Part shown: positions 7,935 through 16,170 of the stretch, one piece after another
How the letters are laid out: every line of letters begins with the position of its first letter
How positions within the stretch are numbered: the first letter of the stretch is position 1
Source of the DNA: Nocardia sp. NBC_00565
GTDB lineage: Bacteria; Actinomycetota; Actinomycetes; Mycobacteriales; Mycobacteriaceae
Direction: 5' to 3'
NCBI RefSeq assembly: GCF_036345915.1
Contig: NZ_CP107785.1
Coordinates: forward strand, 5,456,001-5,520,000
Length of the DNA: 64,000 nt
Notes under the pieces: generated by a model
The model's database searches: none
Seen by the model: only the letters and a program-made list of their open reading frames with translations
Told to the model about the DNA's origin: nothing
Made by a program: the position numbers and the translations under genes

Positions 7935-8948
7935 ATGCAATCTATGCAGGTGCTTGTTGCCCATGCTGTTGGCGAACCATCCGAAGTACTTCGCCTGGAG
8001 ATGCGGCAAGTTCCGGAGCCCGGGCCGGGGCAGGTCCGTATTCGGGTGCAGGCTGTACCGGTTCATGCGAGTGACCTCCATATCCTGCGCGGCCGCTACG
8101 GCTTCGCTCCGACGTTTCCGACCGTGCTCGGTCTGGAATCCGTCGGAACGGTCGATGCATTAGGCGAAGGTGTCGAGAATCTGTCCATCGGTCAGCGGGT
8201 GATCACGCTGGGTGTGACGGGGACGTGGCAGGAATACATCGTCGCCGATGTGGCACGCGCCCTTCCTGTTCCCGATGCGATGAGCCTGTCCACGGCGGCC
8301 CAGCTGGTCGCCAATCCGCTGACCGCGCTGGTGCTGGTCACGAACGAACTCAATGTCCAGCCGGCCGAGTGGCTGTTGCAGACGGCGGCCGGGTCGACGG
8401 TCGGCCAGCTTGCCATCCAGCTCGGGACGCATTTCGGGTTCAAGACGCTGAATGTGGTGCGTCGTCGCGCCGCGGTCGACGAAATCCTGGCGCTGGGCGG
8501 GACGGCAGTGATCTGTACCGAGGATGAGGATATTCGCGAACGCGTGTCGCGCATCGTGGGCGAGGAGGGGGTGACCAAGGCGATCGATTGCGTCAGCGGC
8601 CAGGTCGGCGCGGACGTGTCCCGCTCGCTGGCACCGGGTGGCGAACTGCTGGTCTATGGCGCGCTGGCCACACATCGTCAGACCGATGCGGACAAATTGA
8701 CCATCCCGTTGTTCGCCCGCTCGATGATCTACGAGACCAAGACCGTGCGGGGCTTCTGGCTCTATCGCTGGTTCACGGCGACGCCGCAGGAAACGATCAG
8801 TGCGTCGTTGAAGCGGACCGTCGAGCTTGTTGCCGATGGCACGATGGATGTGCCCGAGGGGCAGCCATTCGAGGTGGCGGAATTCGCGGACGCAGTACGG
8901 CTCGCTGAGGCGCCGGTGCATGGCGGCAAGCCGCTATTGGTGTTCTAA
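7935..8948 (+). CDS. MDR-superfamily NAD(P)H-dependent oxidoreductase (enoyl reductase / quinone oxidoreductase type)
   Basis: 337 aa, the normal length. The N-terminal GroES-like part is followed by a Rossmann segment around AAGSTVGQLAIQLG that binds the nucleotide. The zinc-binding Cys set of alcohol dehydrogenases is absent, so it belongs with the zinc-free branch (quinone oxidoreductases, mitochondrial-type trans-2-enoyl reductases). Start ATG 7935 has GAAGAGG 8 bases upstream. It stands alone between a broken conservon and a broken XRE gene; the promoter region carries two palindromes. Substrate unknown. Confidence 0.9.
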   Translation: MQSMQVLVAHAVGEPSEVLRLEMRQVPEPGPGQVRIRVQAVPVHASDLHILRGRYGFAPTFPTVLGLESVGTVDALGEGVENLSIGQRVITLGVTGTWQEYIVADVARALPVPDAMSLSTAAQLVANPLTALVLVTNELNVQPAEWLLQTAAGSTVGQLAIQLGTHFGFKTLNVVRRRAAVDEILALGGTAVICTEDEDIRERVSRIVGEEGVTKAIDCVSGQVGADVSRSLAPGGELLVYGALATHRQTDADKLTIPLFARSMIYETKTVRGFWLYRWFTATPQETISASLKRTVELVADGTMDVPEGQPFEVAEFADAVRLAEAPVHGGKPLLVF

Positions 8949-8968
8949 ATGCACGCCGGCTCGAGGCA

Positions 8969-8985
8969 AGCACTTAAGAAGTGCT
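8969..8985 (+). terminator. Short hairpin after the MDR gene
   Basis: AGCACTT-AAG-AAGTGCT follows the MDR stop by 20 bases. Arms are 7 bp with a 3-nt loop; weak as a terminator. Confidence 0.35.
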
Positions 8986-8988
8986 CAA

Positions 8989-9153
8989 CTAACATGTGAC
9001 CCCGGCGAGTTCGGCGACCTCCGCACAGCGCAGTCCCGGCGTCCGCCGCCGGCCCGGCTCCATATCCGGCAGCAGACCGACATCGGTCGGCCGCAGGCGG
9101 GAGCGTTGCGCGCGCAGGAATGCGGCCAGTTCGGCGCGGTGGTTATCGCTCAT
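8989..9153 (-). pseudogene. XRE-family regulator, N-terminal fragment (module copy 3)
   Basis: ATG 9153 opens a 54-codon frame that ends at TAG 8989 directly after AELAGVTC. Residues 1-52 are the MmyB-like HTH start seen in copies 1 and 2; Cys43 replaces the Arg of RREEV. It is divergent from the intact NmrA gene at 9280. Either it is a dead regulator, or this 54-aa product is a functional minimal form kept with the NmrA promoter; the identical break in three copies makes the second worth testing. Confidence 0.65.
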
Positions 9154-9279
9154 GACCAATTCCTCGCATTACAGCGCTTTTGGGTAGCAGTATCGGTAAC
9201 AGGACCGCCCCGCCGCCCGTCTCTAACGTCGAGTGCAACAGGAGATCGAGAAACGATCACCCAGCACAAGGAGTTTGAC

Positions 9280-10164
9280 ATGACAGGCGACAAAGGGCCG
9301 GTTCTGGTAATCGGCGCAACCGGACAGCAGGGCCGGGCAACCACCGCACGACTGCTCGAAAGCGGTTGGGAGGTACACGCATTCGTCCGCGATCTGGCAG
9401 CGCCCGCGGCCCGCGCATTGCGTGAGAGCGGCGCCAACCTGATCGAAGGCGATCTGGACGACATCGCGTCGGTGCGGGCAGCGATGGACGGCGCCTATGG
9501 CGTCTTCATGATGCTGACCATGATGACCGGCATGCACATCACCGCCGAAGGCGGCGCGGCCGAACAGCGGCGGGGCACGGCGGTGGCCGATATCGCCAAG
9601 GAATCCGGCATCGAACATTTCGTGTACAGCTCGCTCAAGGGTGCGGGCGAGAATTCGGGCGTCGAATACTATGCGGCCAAGGAAGCGATCGCGGCGCATA
9701 TCAACTTGCTCGGCCTGCCGGCCACGGTACTGCGCCCGGTGTTCTTCATGGACAATTTCAACGCGTTCAATCGGCCGGTGCTCGACGAGCAGGAACTCGT
9801 GCTGAATCTCGCGGTGCGCGCGGATATTCCGATTTCGCTGATCTCGGTGCACGATATCGGCGCATTCGCCGCCATCGCTTTCGACCGGCCCGAGCAATTC
9901 CTCGGTCGCACCGTCCCCATCGCGGGCGATCGGCTGACCCCGCCCGAGATCGCCGAAACCTTCGGCACGGTAGCGGGATTGCCCGCCCGCAGCGTCCAGG
10001 TGCCGATCGAACAGGTCCGCGCCTTCGATGAGCAGGTGGGCAAGATGTTCAACTACTTCAACGAGCGGCCCGACGAGCCGCTGGACATCGCCGCACTGCG
10101 CAAGGACCATCCGAAGCTGATGGATCTGGGGACCTGGGTGCGCGAGACCAACTGGAAGCCGTGA
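9280..10164 (+). CDS. NmrA/HSCARG-like NAD(P)-binding protein
   Basis: 294 aa, complete. The Rossmann loop GATGQQG (12-18), VYSSLKGA and the segment VEYYAAKEAI with a Tyr-x-x-x-Lys are visible; members of the family act as redox sensors or as isoflavone-reductase-like enzymes. Start ATG 9280 behind CAAGGAG. Its leader and first 39 codons recur at 2901-3120. It is divergent from a truncated XRE gene, as expected if an XRE protein once regulated it. Confidence 0.9.
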   Translation: MTGDKGPVLVIGATGQQGRATTARLLESGWEVHAFVRDLAAPAARALRESGANLIEGDLDDIASVRAAMDGAYGVFMMLTMMTGMHITAEGGAAEQRRGTAVADIAKESGIEHFVYSSLKGAGENSGVEYYAAKEAIAAHINLLGLPATVLRPVFFMDNFNAFNRPVLDEQELVLNLAVRADIPISLISVHDIGAFAAIAFDRPEQFLGRTVPIAGDRLTPPEIAETFGTVAGLPARSVQVPIEQVRAFDEQVGKMFNYFNERPDEPLDIAALRKDHPKLMDLGTWVRETNWKP

Positions 10165-10307
10165 AATTCGGCGCAGCAGACCGACTGGGGCGGCACGACC
10201 CCGGTCGATCTGCTATTCGGCGCACAGGTGCCGGATGGATTCGCCGCCCTTGGTGTGGTGCAGGCGGCCGAAGCGGCTGTCGAGCGGACTCCCAGGTTCC
10301 GTACCGC

Positions 10308-10760
10308 TCAGGTCGCGGCCGCCGCGCCGACCGGTACGGTCGGATGACCCGTATCGGGAACCGCGGTGCCGCGCAACGATGTTCCCGCCGTCTCGCGTAG
10401 GAACGACCATGCGACGAGTCCGATCAGGCTGGCGCCCACCATGTATGCCGCGGGAAACAGCGACCATCCGGTGGACTCGATCGCGGCCTCGTTGACCAAC
10501 GGTGCGGTGTCGCCGAACGCCGCGGTGGAAACGTTGTAGCCCAGGGCGAATCCCGCATAGCGCACGTGGGTGGGAAAGATCGCCGGAAAGGTCGAGCTGA
10601 TGGTCGCGAGCTGCGGCACGTACAGCAGGCCAAGCACGATGAAACCCGTGATGGCCCAAGCGGACGGCCACAGGCTGAAGTCAGGCCGCGAGCGCCGCAC
10701 TGTCGAGCCGATGAATGCCCCGGCGGACAGCACTACCGACAGCCGGCCGAAGCGGACCGA
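10308..10760 (-). pseudogene. MHS-family MFS transporter, C-terminal remnant
   Basis: The minus-strand frame contains FPAIFPTHVRYAGFALGYN, TAPLVNEAAIESTGW and LFPAAYMVGASLIGL, which are the last three membrane helices of metabolite:H+ symporters of the proline/betaine type, followed by a short tail. The first two thirds of the protein (about 300 aa) are missing. It lies in the same frame as, and directly behind, the stop of the PII gene, so a deletion joined the two. Confidence 0.8.
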
Positions 10761-10769
10761 GCTAGGTGC

Positions 10770-11147
10770 TCACAGTGATCGCGCGTCGATCATCCAGATC
10801 TGGATCGCCGATGGCCCGGCGTTCTCGCCGATCCGCTCGACCAACCGGACCAGATCGGCGACATCATCGTTCTTGGCCAGCAGTTCGATGCGCAGACCCG
10901 CCTCGACATCGCTCACGAACTGCTGGCCCCGATAGCGCTCGACCCGGCTGCCCCGGTCGTCGACCCGGTAGACCTGGCAGACCACCATCCGCCGCACCCC
11001 GAACATGGCCAGCGCCTGCTTGATCTGATCGAAGAGGGCGGCGGGAAGCACCAACGTGATGAGCTTCGCGTCGACGCCGTCACCTGGGCTCATCGGGTCA
11101 TCGATGCCGTACCCGACACTGCCCTGAAGGTGGATGGTGGCATTCAC
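10770..11147 (-). CDS. PII-like nitrogen regulatory protein
   Basis: 125 aa, slightly longer than a standard PII (112 aa), with an N-terminal extension of about 25 residues. AKLITLVLPAALFDQIKQAL starts the PII fold; RVERYRGQQF occupies the T-loop, with a Tyr where GlnB carries its modified Tyr51; DDVADLVRLVERI and the C-terminal strand follow. It is quite diverged, so whether it is uridylylated or adenylylated is unclear. Its ATG overlaps the stop of the ammonium transporter by 4 bases, so it is translated with it and presumably gates it. Confidence 0.85.
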   Translation of the reverse strand: MNATIHLQGSVGYGIDDPMSPGDGVDAKLITLVLPAALFDQIKQALAMFGVRRMVVCQVYRVDDRGSRVERYRGQQFVSDVEAGLRIELLAKNDDVADLVRLVERIGENAGPSAIQIWMIDARSL

Positions 11148-12580
11148 GTGGTCGCCTGATTCCCGGGCGCCTCACCCGATGGTTTGTCGGGCGCCTGCTT
11201 GGGCAGGGCGGGCGCGGTGGGGAACATCCCCAGGTGGGCGGAGACCAGGGTCTCGTCCGGATAGGCCTCTTCTTCATGGGCCGCGACGTCACCGGTCTCC
11301 AATACATCGTCGGGCATGCGCAGACTCATGAACAACCCCAAGATCTTCAGAATCACGAAAGTGACGAAGGCGTCCCAGACGATCACCGTCGCGGCCGCAC
11401 CCGCCTGCCAGAGCAGCTGTTTCGGGTGATGGCCGTACAGCCAACCCGAAAACGCCACGTCCGCAATATCATTGCCGTTGCCCAGATACACGATGATGTG
11501 CGGATCGGCGAGCACACCGACCAGCAGACCACCGACCAAACCGGCGACACCGTGGGTGTGGAACACCCCGAGCGTGTCATCGACCTTGCGGAACAATCTG
11601 GTGCGCCCCAACTTGTTCCAGGACAGCCACACCACGGTCGAGGCGATCACGCCGATGATCATCGCGCCGAAACTGTTGACGTAACCGGCCGCCGGGGTGA
11701 TGGCCACGAGTCCGGCGATCATGCCGTTGATCGCGCCGAGGAAGTTGGGCTTGCGCTGCGGACCGGCGACCATATCCCAGAACACCCACACCAGGACCGC
11801 CACCGCGGTACACAGGTTGGTGTTGAGTACGGCGAGCGAGGCGTTCGCACCGCCGAAATACATATCACCGCCGTTGAATCCGTTCCAGCCCAGCCACAGG
11901 ATGCCCGCACCCGCCGCAGCCATCGGCAGGTTGTTCGGGACGGCTCGTTCGCGGTCACGCGCCAGGCGCGGGCCGATGACCGCGGCTGCGACGAAACCTG
12001 TTGTGCCCGCAGCCAAATGGATGACGTAACCACCGCTGTAGTCCAATGCGCCCATCGAGGCCCACCAGCCGCCGCCCCACAGCAGGAAGGCGTTCACGGT
12101 ATAGGCGAAGGTCGTCCACAGCGGCACGAACAGCAGCCACACCTTGAAGTTGATCCGGCCGACAACGCTGCCGAGGAACAGCAGCGGGGTGATCGCGGCG
12201 AAGGCGAAATGGAAGTAGGCCAGCGTGGTTTCGGAGAATCGGAGCTTCGGCATCAGGCCGTCGAGCAGCGGTATGACCGCCTGGTTCTGATTATCGCTGC
12301 CGAGAATGGTGTGCGGCACGCCGACCGCAGCACGCAGAATGCCGGGCCCGAGCTTCATCGGTTCGCCGAAACCCATCTCGAAGCCCCACAGCACCCAGAC
12401 CACTAGGACCGCGGAAAAGGCGGTGAAGGCCATCAGGATGGTGTTGACGGCCCACTTCCGTTGCACGATACCGCCGTAAAGGATGGCGATACCCGGGATG
12501 CTCATCAGCGCGACGAGCGTTGCGGCGACCAACTGCCAGGTGTTGTCTCCAGAATTGAGCCAATCGGGATACGGTGACAT
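11144..12580 (-). CDS. amt: Ammonium transporter
   Basis: 478 aa with 11 hydrophobic segments. The two pore histidines are in VIHLAAGTTG and FHTHGVAGLVGG, and WNGFNGGD is the usual signature. The cytosolic C-terminal tail (from about 415) is acidic and long. It sits in the inner membrane and conducts ammonia. A PII gene follows with a 4-base overlap. The start ATG 12580 has GAGG about 11 bases upstream. Confidence 0.95.
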   Translation of the reverse strand: MSPYPDWLNSGDNTWQLVAATLVALMSIPGIAILYGGIVQRKWAVNTILMAFTAFSAVLVVWVLWGFEMGFGEPMKLGPGILRAAVGVPHTILGSDNQNQAVIPLLDGLMPKLRFSETTLAYFHFAFAAITPLLFLGSVVGRINFKVWLLFVPLWTTFAYTVNAFLLWGGGWWASMGALDYSGGYVIHLAAGTTGFVAAAVIGPRLARDRERAVPNNLPMAAAGAGILWLGWNGFNGGDMYFGGANASLAVLNTNLCTAVAVLVWVFWDMVAGPQRKPNFLGAINGMIAGLVAITPAAGYVNSFGAMIIGVIASTVVWLSWNKLGRTRLFRKVDDTLGVFHTHGVAGLVGGLLVGVLADPHIIVYLGNGNDIADVAFSGWLYGHHPKQLLWQAGAAATVIVWDAFVTFVILKILGLFMSLRMPDDVLETGDVAAHEEEAYPDETLVSAHLGMFPTAPALPKQAPDKPSGEAPGNQATT

Positions 12581-12715
12581 GCTGCGCTACCTCATCTGCA
12601 CGGGCAGGCGCGCACCAGTCCCGCCCTAGCGCTAAGTGTCTGTGGCGTAAGGTGTCTCGCGTCACACTGCTGCATCAAGTGTCAGCACACGAGGTTTCGC
12701 TCCGATTACGCTCCG

Positions 12716-13327
12716 TTAAATCTTGGTCTCGTGTCTCGGCGTGTTCGGGGCGAGCATGGCGGCGATGCCGGTGGTGACATCCTTCGCGAGCGCGGCATTC
12801 ACCGGTGCGTGATGCCCGAGCAGGCGGTACCACATCGCGCCGAACGCGAAATCGACGACGAGTTCCAGCGGGACCGCCGCGGTGAGTTCGCCACTGTCGA
12901 CGCCGCGCTGCAGCAATGCGCGCAGCGCCGCTCGTCGCGGGCCGATCACGGCCTCCTGCAGTCGATTCGACAGCGACCGGTCGCGTTGCGCGTCCGCCAT
13001 CAGCCCGACCAGCGCCTGGCCCGTCACCTTCCGCGCAAGTTCATAGGTGATCGTCAGCAGCCGTTCGACCGTATCGAGTACATCCACGTCCTCGTCCGGA
13101 GCCCGCAGCGCCGGATGCTCATCGGCCAACCCGATCAGTGCCTCGATCAGAATCGACGCCTTATCCGGCCACCACCGGTAGACCGTCTGCCGCCCGACCC
13201 CGGCCCCGTCCGCGATGGCCTTGATGGTCAGGTCCTGGTAACCGTCGCGCTCACAGAGTTCCAGCGCCGTCTGCAAGATCGCGCGCCTGGCGTCCTCGCT
13301 GCGCGGGCGCCCCCGGGTTCCTGTCAT
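12716..13327 (-). CDS. TetR/AcrR family transcriptional regulator
   Basis: 203 aa. GRPRSEDARRAILQTAL and IKAIADGAGVGRQTVYRWW form the DNA-binding domain (residues 1-60); the C-terminal part matches TetR_C families of actinomycetes. Start ATG 13327 (MTGTRGRP) is preferred to an upstream alternative that would run into the operator. Divergent SDR gene at 13419 and a perfect inverted repeat between them indicate autoregulated control of that gene. Confidence 0.92.
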   Translation of the reverse strand: MTGTRGRPRSEDARRAILQTALELCERDGYQDLTIKAIADGAGVGRQTVYRWWPDKASILIEALIGLADEHPALRAPDEDVDVLDTVERLLTITYELARKVTGQALVGLMADAQRDRSLSNRLQEAVIGPRRAALRALLQRGVDSGELTAAVPLELVVDFAFGAMWYRLLGHHAPVNAALAKDVTTGIAAMLAPNTPRHETKI

Positions 13328-13345
13328 GCGGGTCACTTTACAAGA

Positions 13346-13379
13346 CACCGTGCCTCGAATATATTAACGAGGCACGGTG
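13346..13379. promoter_or_regulatory. Perfect inverted repeat, operator between TetR and SDR genes
   Basis: CACCGTGCCTCG and CGAGGCACGGTG are perfect 12-bp arms around AATATATTAA. The AT-rich spacer could hold a -10 element. Its place between divergent genes, 18 bases from the TetR start and 39 from the SDR start, fits an autorepressor operator. Confidence 0.8.
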
Positions 13380-13418
13380 GTTCGAAAATCATCGTGGTCC
13401 GAACTTCAGGAGGATGTT

Positions 13419-14132
13419 GTGAAAGTCGTCATCGTTGGCGGGACCTCTGGGATCGGCCTGGCGACCGCTCGTCGACTCGCCGAGAACGGGGCGAACGTCG
13501 TTATTGCCGGACGCGACAAGGACCGGCTCGCCGCCGCGCTGGCGGAGTTGGGTCCGGAGGTCACCGGTCAGACTGTGGACGCGCGTGACGAAAAGGATTT
13601 GGCCCGACTGTTTTCCGAGGTCGGTCCCGTCGACCATGTCGTGGTGACCGTGACCGGGCCGTCCGGCACCACCCCGTTCCGGGAACTCGGCCTCGATCAC
13701 TTGCAGGCCCACGTCTCGGGCAAGCTGCTGCCGCACATCGCGACAATTCAGTCGGCACTGCCGCATCTCGCGCAGGGCGGTTCGATCACACTGGTCTCCG
13801 CCGCATCCGCGGGCGGCGCGATGCCGACAACCGCCGCCCTCGCGGCCGTCAACGCCGGTGTCGAAGCAGTCGTTCCCGTACTCGCGGTCGAACTGGCCCC
13901 CGTCCGCGTGAATGCCGTCTCCCCCGGCGTCATCGACACCGACTGGTGGAGCTTCCTCCCCGACGCCGCCCGCGCCGAGGCCTTCGCGGGCATCGCGGCA
14001 AGCACCCCCGTCGGCCGCGTCGGCACCGCCGACGATATCGCCAAGGCCATCGAATTCCTCATCGACAACACCTTCACCACCGGCATCGTGGTGCGAGTCG
14101 ACGGCGGCGCCCGCCTTGGCTCACCGCAGTAA
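13419..14132 (+). CDS. SDR-fold protein lacking the YxxxK catalytic pair
   Basis: 237 aa. The cofactor loop VGGTSGIG (6-13) is intact. After the Ser region VSAASAGG the Tyr-x-x-x-Lys of short-chain dehydrogenases is replaced by a Thr/Ala-rich run (TTAALAAVNAGVEAV), as in some actinobacterial SDR paralogues; dehydrogenase activity is therefore doubtful. Start GTG 13419 has AGGAGG 8 bases before it. Regulated by the divergent TetR gene through the inverted repeat at 13346-13379. A bidirectional hairpin follows. Confidence 0.88.
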   Translation: MKVVIVGGTSGIGLATARRLAENGANVVIAGRDKDRLAAALAELGPEVTGQTVDARDEKDLARLFSEVGPVDHVVVTVTGPSGTTPFRELGLDHLQAHVSGKLLPHIATIQSALPHLAQGGSITLVSAASAGGAMPTTAALAAVNAGVEAVVPVLAVELAPVRVNAVSPGVIDTDWWSFLPDAARAEAFAGIAASTPVGRVGTADDIAKAIEFLIDNTFTTGIVVRVDGGARLGSPQ

Positions 14133-14147
14133 ACCTGCCTCATCGGA

Positions 14148-14180
14148 AAAGCGCTGAGTCGCCATGCGGCCCAGCGCTTT
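14148..14180. terminator. Bidirectional terminator hairpin
   Basis: AAAGCGCTG and CAGCGCTTT are perfect 9-bp arms between two convergent genes. The A-rich and T-rich ends give each strand a short U-run. Confidence 0.75.
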
Positions 14181-14193
14181 CCAGCACAAGCAT

Positions 14194-14340
14194 TCAGTAA
14201 GCGATGAACAGAATCTCGTCCCGCGAGTACTCGTGCCCCGGATGATTCTCCGCGAGGTGCTTCTTCGTCTTCTCCACCAGGTCGTCCTCATCCGTCCCGA
14301 CGATGGCTTCCCCACAGGGACAGTTCAGATTTCGCTTCAT
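14194..14340 (-). CDS. DUF1059 family small protein
   Basis: 48 aa starting MKRNLNCPCGEAIVG, with two Cys in CPCG, then DEDDLVEKTKKHLAENHPGH. This matches DUF1059, a short zinc-ribbon-like actinobacterial family of unknown role. ATG 14340 has AAGGAAGG 7 bases upstream. Confidence 0.85.
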   Translation of the reverse strand: MKRNLNCPCGEAIVGTDEDDLVEKTKKHLAENHPGHEYSRDEILFIAY

Positions 14341-14401
14341 CAGCGATCCTTCCTTCTCGCCCGACAGTCTAGGCCCGCAATCCCTTTGCGCCACCGCAGG
14401 T

Positions 14402-14635
14402 CTAACCCGGCCACGATGAGCAGCGCCAGAACCTGCCGTCCCATTCCACGAGAAATGGCTCGGCATGCGGCAGCGGCATCCCCCACACCCGGGCCCCGAG
14501 ACCGCAAAGCCGCGCCAACGCAACGGTCAGGCTGGCCACATGGCCGACGACAGCAACGGTGTGCTCCGCCCCCGGCACAACCCCGGCAACGCCCCCGGTG
14601 ACATTCTCCGATTCACCATGCCGCAGACACCACAT
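14402..14635 (-). pseudogene. Histidine phosphatase with an internal deletion
   Basis: From ATG 14635 the 77-aa frame joins MWCLRHGESENVTGGVAG, the catalytic RHG start of the family, directly to HTVAVVGHVASLTVALARL and MPLPHAEPFLVEWDG, which belong to the C-terminal third. About 100 residues between them, including the second half of the active site up to the Glu, are missing. The join keeps the frame, so a shortened protein could still be made but should not be active. Confidence 0.75.
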
Positions 14636-14678
14636 CCGCACCCCGGCAACCTCAGATCGCAATCCCGACACGTATCGG

Positions 14679-14816
14679 TCAGTTCGGGACGTTGACGACG
14701 TCGGCCAGCTCCCGGATTGCGGGGGTCAACGTTCGACGCTTCTCGATCATGCTTGCGAGGATGCCACGCGCTTCACCATTCCAGTCACCCGATGCCACCG
14801 AACTCGGTGCATTCAC
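14679..14816 (-). CDS. Short unassigned frame, probably a C-terminal fragment
   Basis: GTG 14816 to TGA 14679 gives 45 residues including DWNGEARGILASMIEKRR and AIRELADVVNVPN. Composition is protein-like and amphipathic. I do not recognise it; it may be the tail of a lost gene lying between two other damaged or short genes. No convincing ribosome site. Confidence 0.3.
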   Translation of the reverse strand: MNAPSSVASGDWNGEARGILASMIEKRRTLTPAIRELADVVNVPN

Positions 14817-14820
14817 GAGG

Positions 14821-15213
14821 CTAGGGCACGGCGGACGTGCCACCGGCGGTCACCGGTAGCCCGGCCGCCTTCCACGCGCGAAAACCGCCGATGAGGTCGG
14901 TGACATTGCGCAGCCCAAGGTCACATAGGTCGCTGGCTGCCAGACTGGAGGCGTAGCCCTCGTTGCACACGATCACCACCGGGGTGTCCGCGGTGAGCCC
15001 CGGCAGGCGGTATTCGCTGGTCGGATCGAGCCGCCACTCCAACACGATCCGCTCCACCACCACCGAGCCCGGAATCTCGGCCTCGGCGAGCCGGTTCGCG
15101 TACGGCCTGATGTCGACCAGCAGAGCCCCGTCGGTCCGCAGCGCATCGGCTTGCTCGGGACTGACCCGCACCAGCCGCTCCCGCGCTCGGGCAACCATCT
15201 CCTCGGCGGTCAT
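14821..15213 (-). CDS. Rhodanese-like domain protein
   Basis: 130 aa, a single rhodanese domain. LLVDIRPYANRLAEAEIPGS is the CH2A-like part, and Cys83 in VIVCNEGYAS is the sulfur-accepting residue. It overlaps the preceding cysteine dioxygenase gene by 4 bases (ATGA), so the two are co-translated; the pair plausibly handles cysteine or sulfur oxidation products in the cytoplasm. Confidence 0.93.
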   Translation of the reverse strand: MTAEEMVARARERLVRVSPEQADALRTDGALLVDIRPYANRLAEAEIPGSVVVERIVLEWRLDPTSEYRLPGLTADTPVVIVCNEGYASSLAASDLCDLGLRNVTDLIGGFRAWKAAGLPVTAGGTSAVP

Positions 15214-15734
15214 GCGCCGGCAAAATCGGTCAGGACGCGGTACTCCCGCACCGGCCGCAGCGGTGGCGAATACGCGTGGACCGACGCGGCCGGCTGGTCG
15301 CTGCGGTTGCGCAACTGGTGCGCCCGGTCGGGTCCGAACGCCACGGTGGAGCCGACTCCGCGCACCGCAGAGGTAACCGGGCCGCGTGGGAACAGATACT
15401 GCTCGTCGAGTTCACCGAGCAACACACTGAACGAACCGGCCGCTCCACCATGGTCATGCGGTTCGGTCCCCTGCGCAGGAGTCCACGACAGCAACCACAG
15501 CTCCATACCCATTGTCAGCGCAAGCCGTGCCCACCAGCGCTGATCGGGGTCGAATCGCACGATCTCGAGCAACCGCGCGGTCAGCTCGCTCGTCACGGCA
15601 TCGGTCAGATCGCGAAGTTCGGCCGGTGTCCACATCGGGCGCTCCGGACGAACGAGGTCGTTGAGCAGCGGTAGATCGATATCGGGATGAATCTCCTTGA
15701 TGTGCTTGAGGTTCACGGGATAAGACGTCGTCAT
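15210..15734 (-). CDS. Cysteine dioxygenase family protein
   Basis: 174 aa, cupin fold. PHDHGG gives iron ligands His93 and His95, and His139 in DRAHQLRN is the third; this is the 3-His set of thiol dioxygenases that oxidise cysteine to cysteine sulfinate. ATG 15734 is preceded by GAGGGAG. The next gene, overlapping by 4 bases, is a rhodanese, a common partner in actinobacteria. Confidence 0.9.
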   Translation of the reverse strand: MTTSYPVNLKHIKEIHPDIDLPLLNDLVRPERPMWTPAELRDLTDAVTSELTARLLEIVRFDPDQRWWARLALTMGMELWLLSWTPAQGTEPHDHGGAAGSFSVLLGELDEQYLFPRGPVTSAVRGVGSTVAFGPDRAHQLRNRSDQPAASVHAYSPPLRPVREYRVLTDFAGA

Positions 15735-16170
15735 GCAGCGCTCCCTCACATCGGTGTGTCGTGAAAACACGTGAGGTTAACCGTGGACTACAACGGCAAC
15801 ATCGGTTGCGCGCACACAGATCACAAACCTTGCCCCGCAACATCGCATGCCACAGCAACCCCGCCGCGCGCGTCGGTGGCTGCGCGACAATGGGCCGAGC
15901 GGATACGGATCGACGGCGGTGCCGCATGCGTTTGCGTCGCCTCCCGGAAGGCGGCAGCAGCCGCCTCCCTATCGGCCCTGGATTGCGTCCGGTCGAATCG
16001 GGCCACGGAGCCTGGAATTCTGGACTGCTTGTCCTATCGTTGCGCTCGTATCGGAGCGATACCCTTGAGCATGGGGGTGTGGCGGAAGGGAGATACTGTG
16101 GGGCGACTCCGAGACAAGGCTGTATCACGTGTCGCTGCCGTGATCGCCTGGGGCTGATCTCGAGCTACCG
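15735..16170. other. Intergenic region upstream of the kinase gene
   Basis: No supported gene. GTATCG-GAG-CGATAC at 16048-16062 is a small palindrome about 110 bases before the kinase start and may mark its promoter. Confidence 0.45.

Noticed and set aside
15821..16006. Ala/Arg-rich 61-aa minus-strand frame upstream of the kinase gene
   Set aside because: No ribosome site and a composition expected from GC-rich non-coding DNA.
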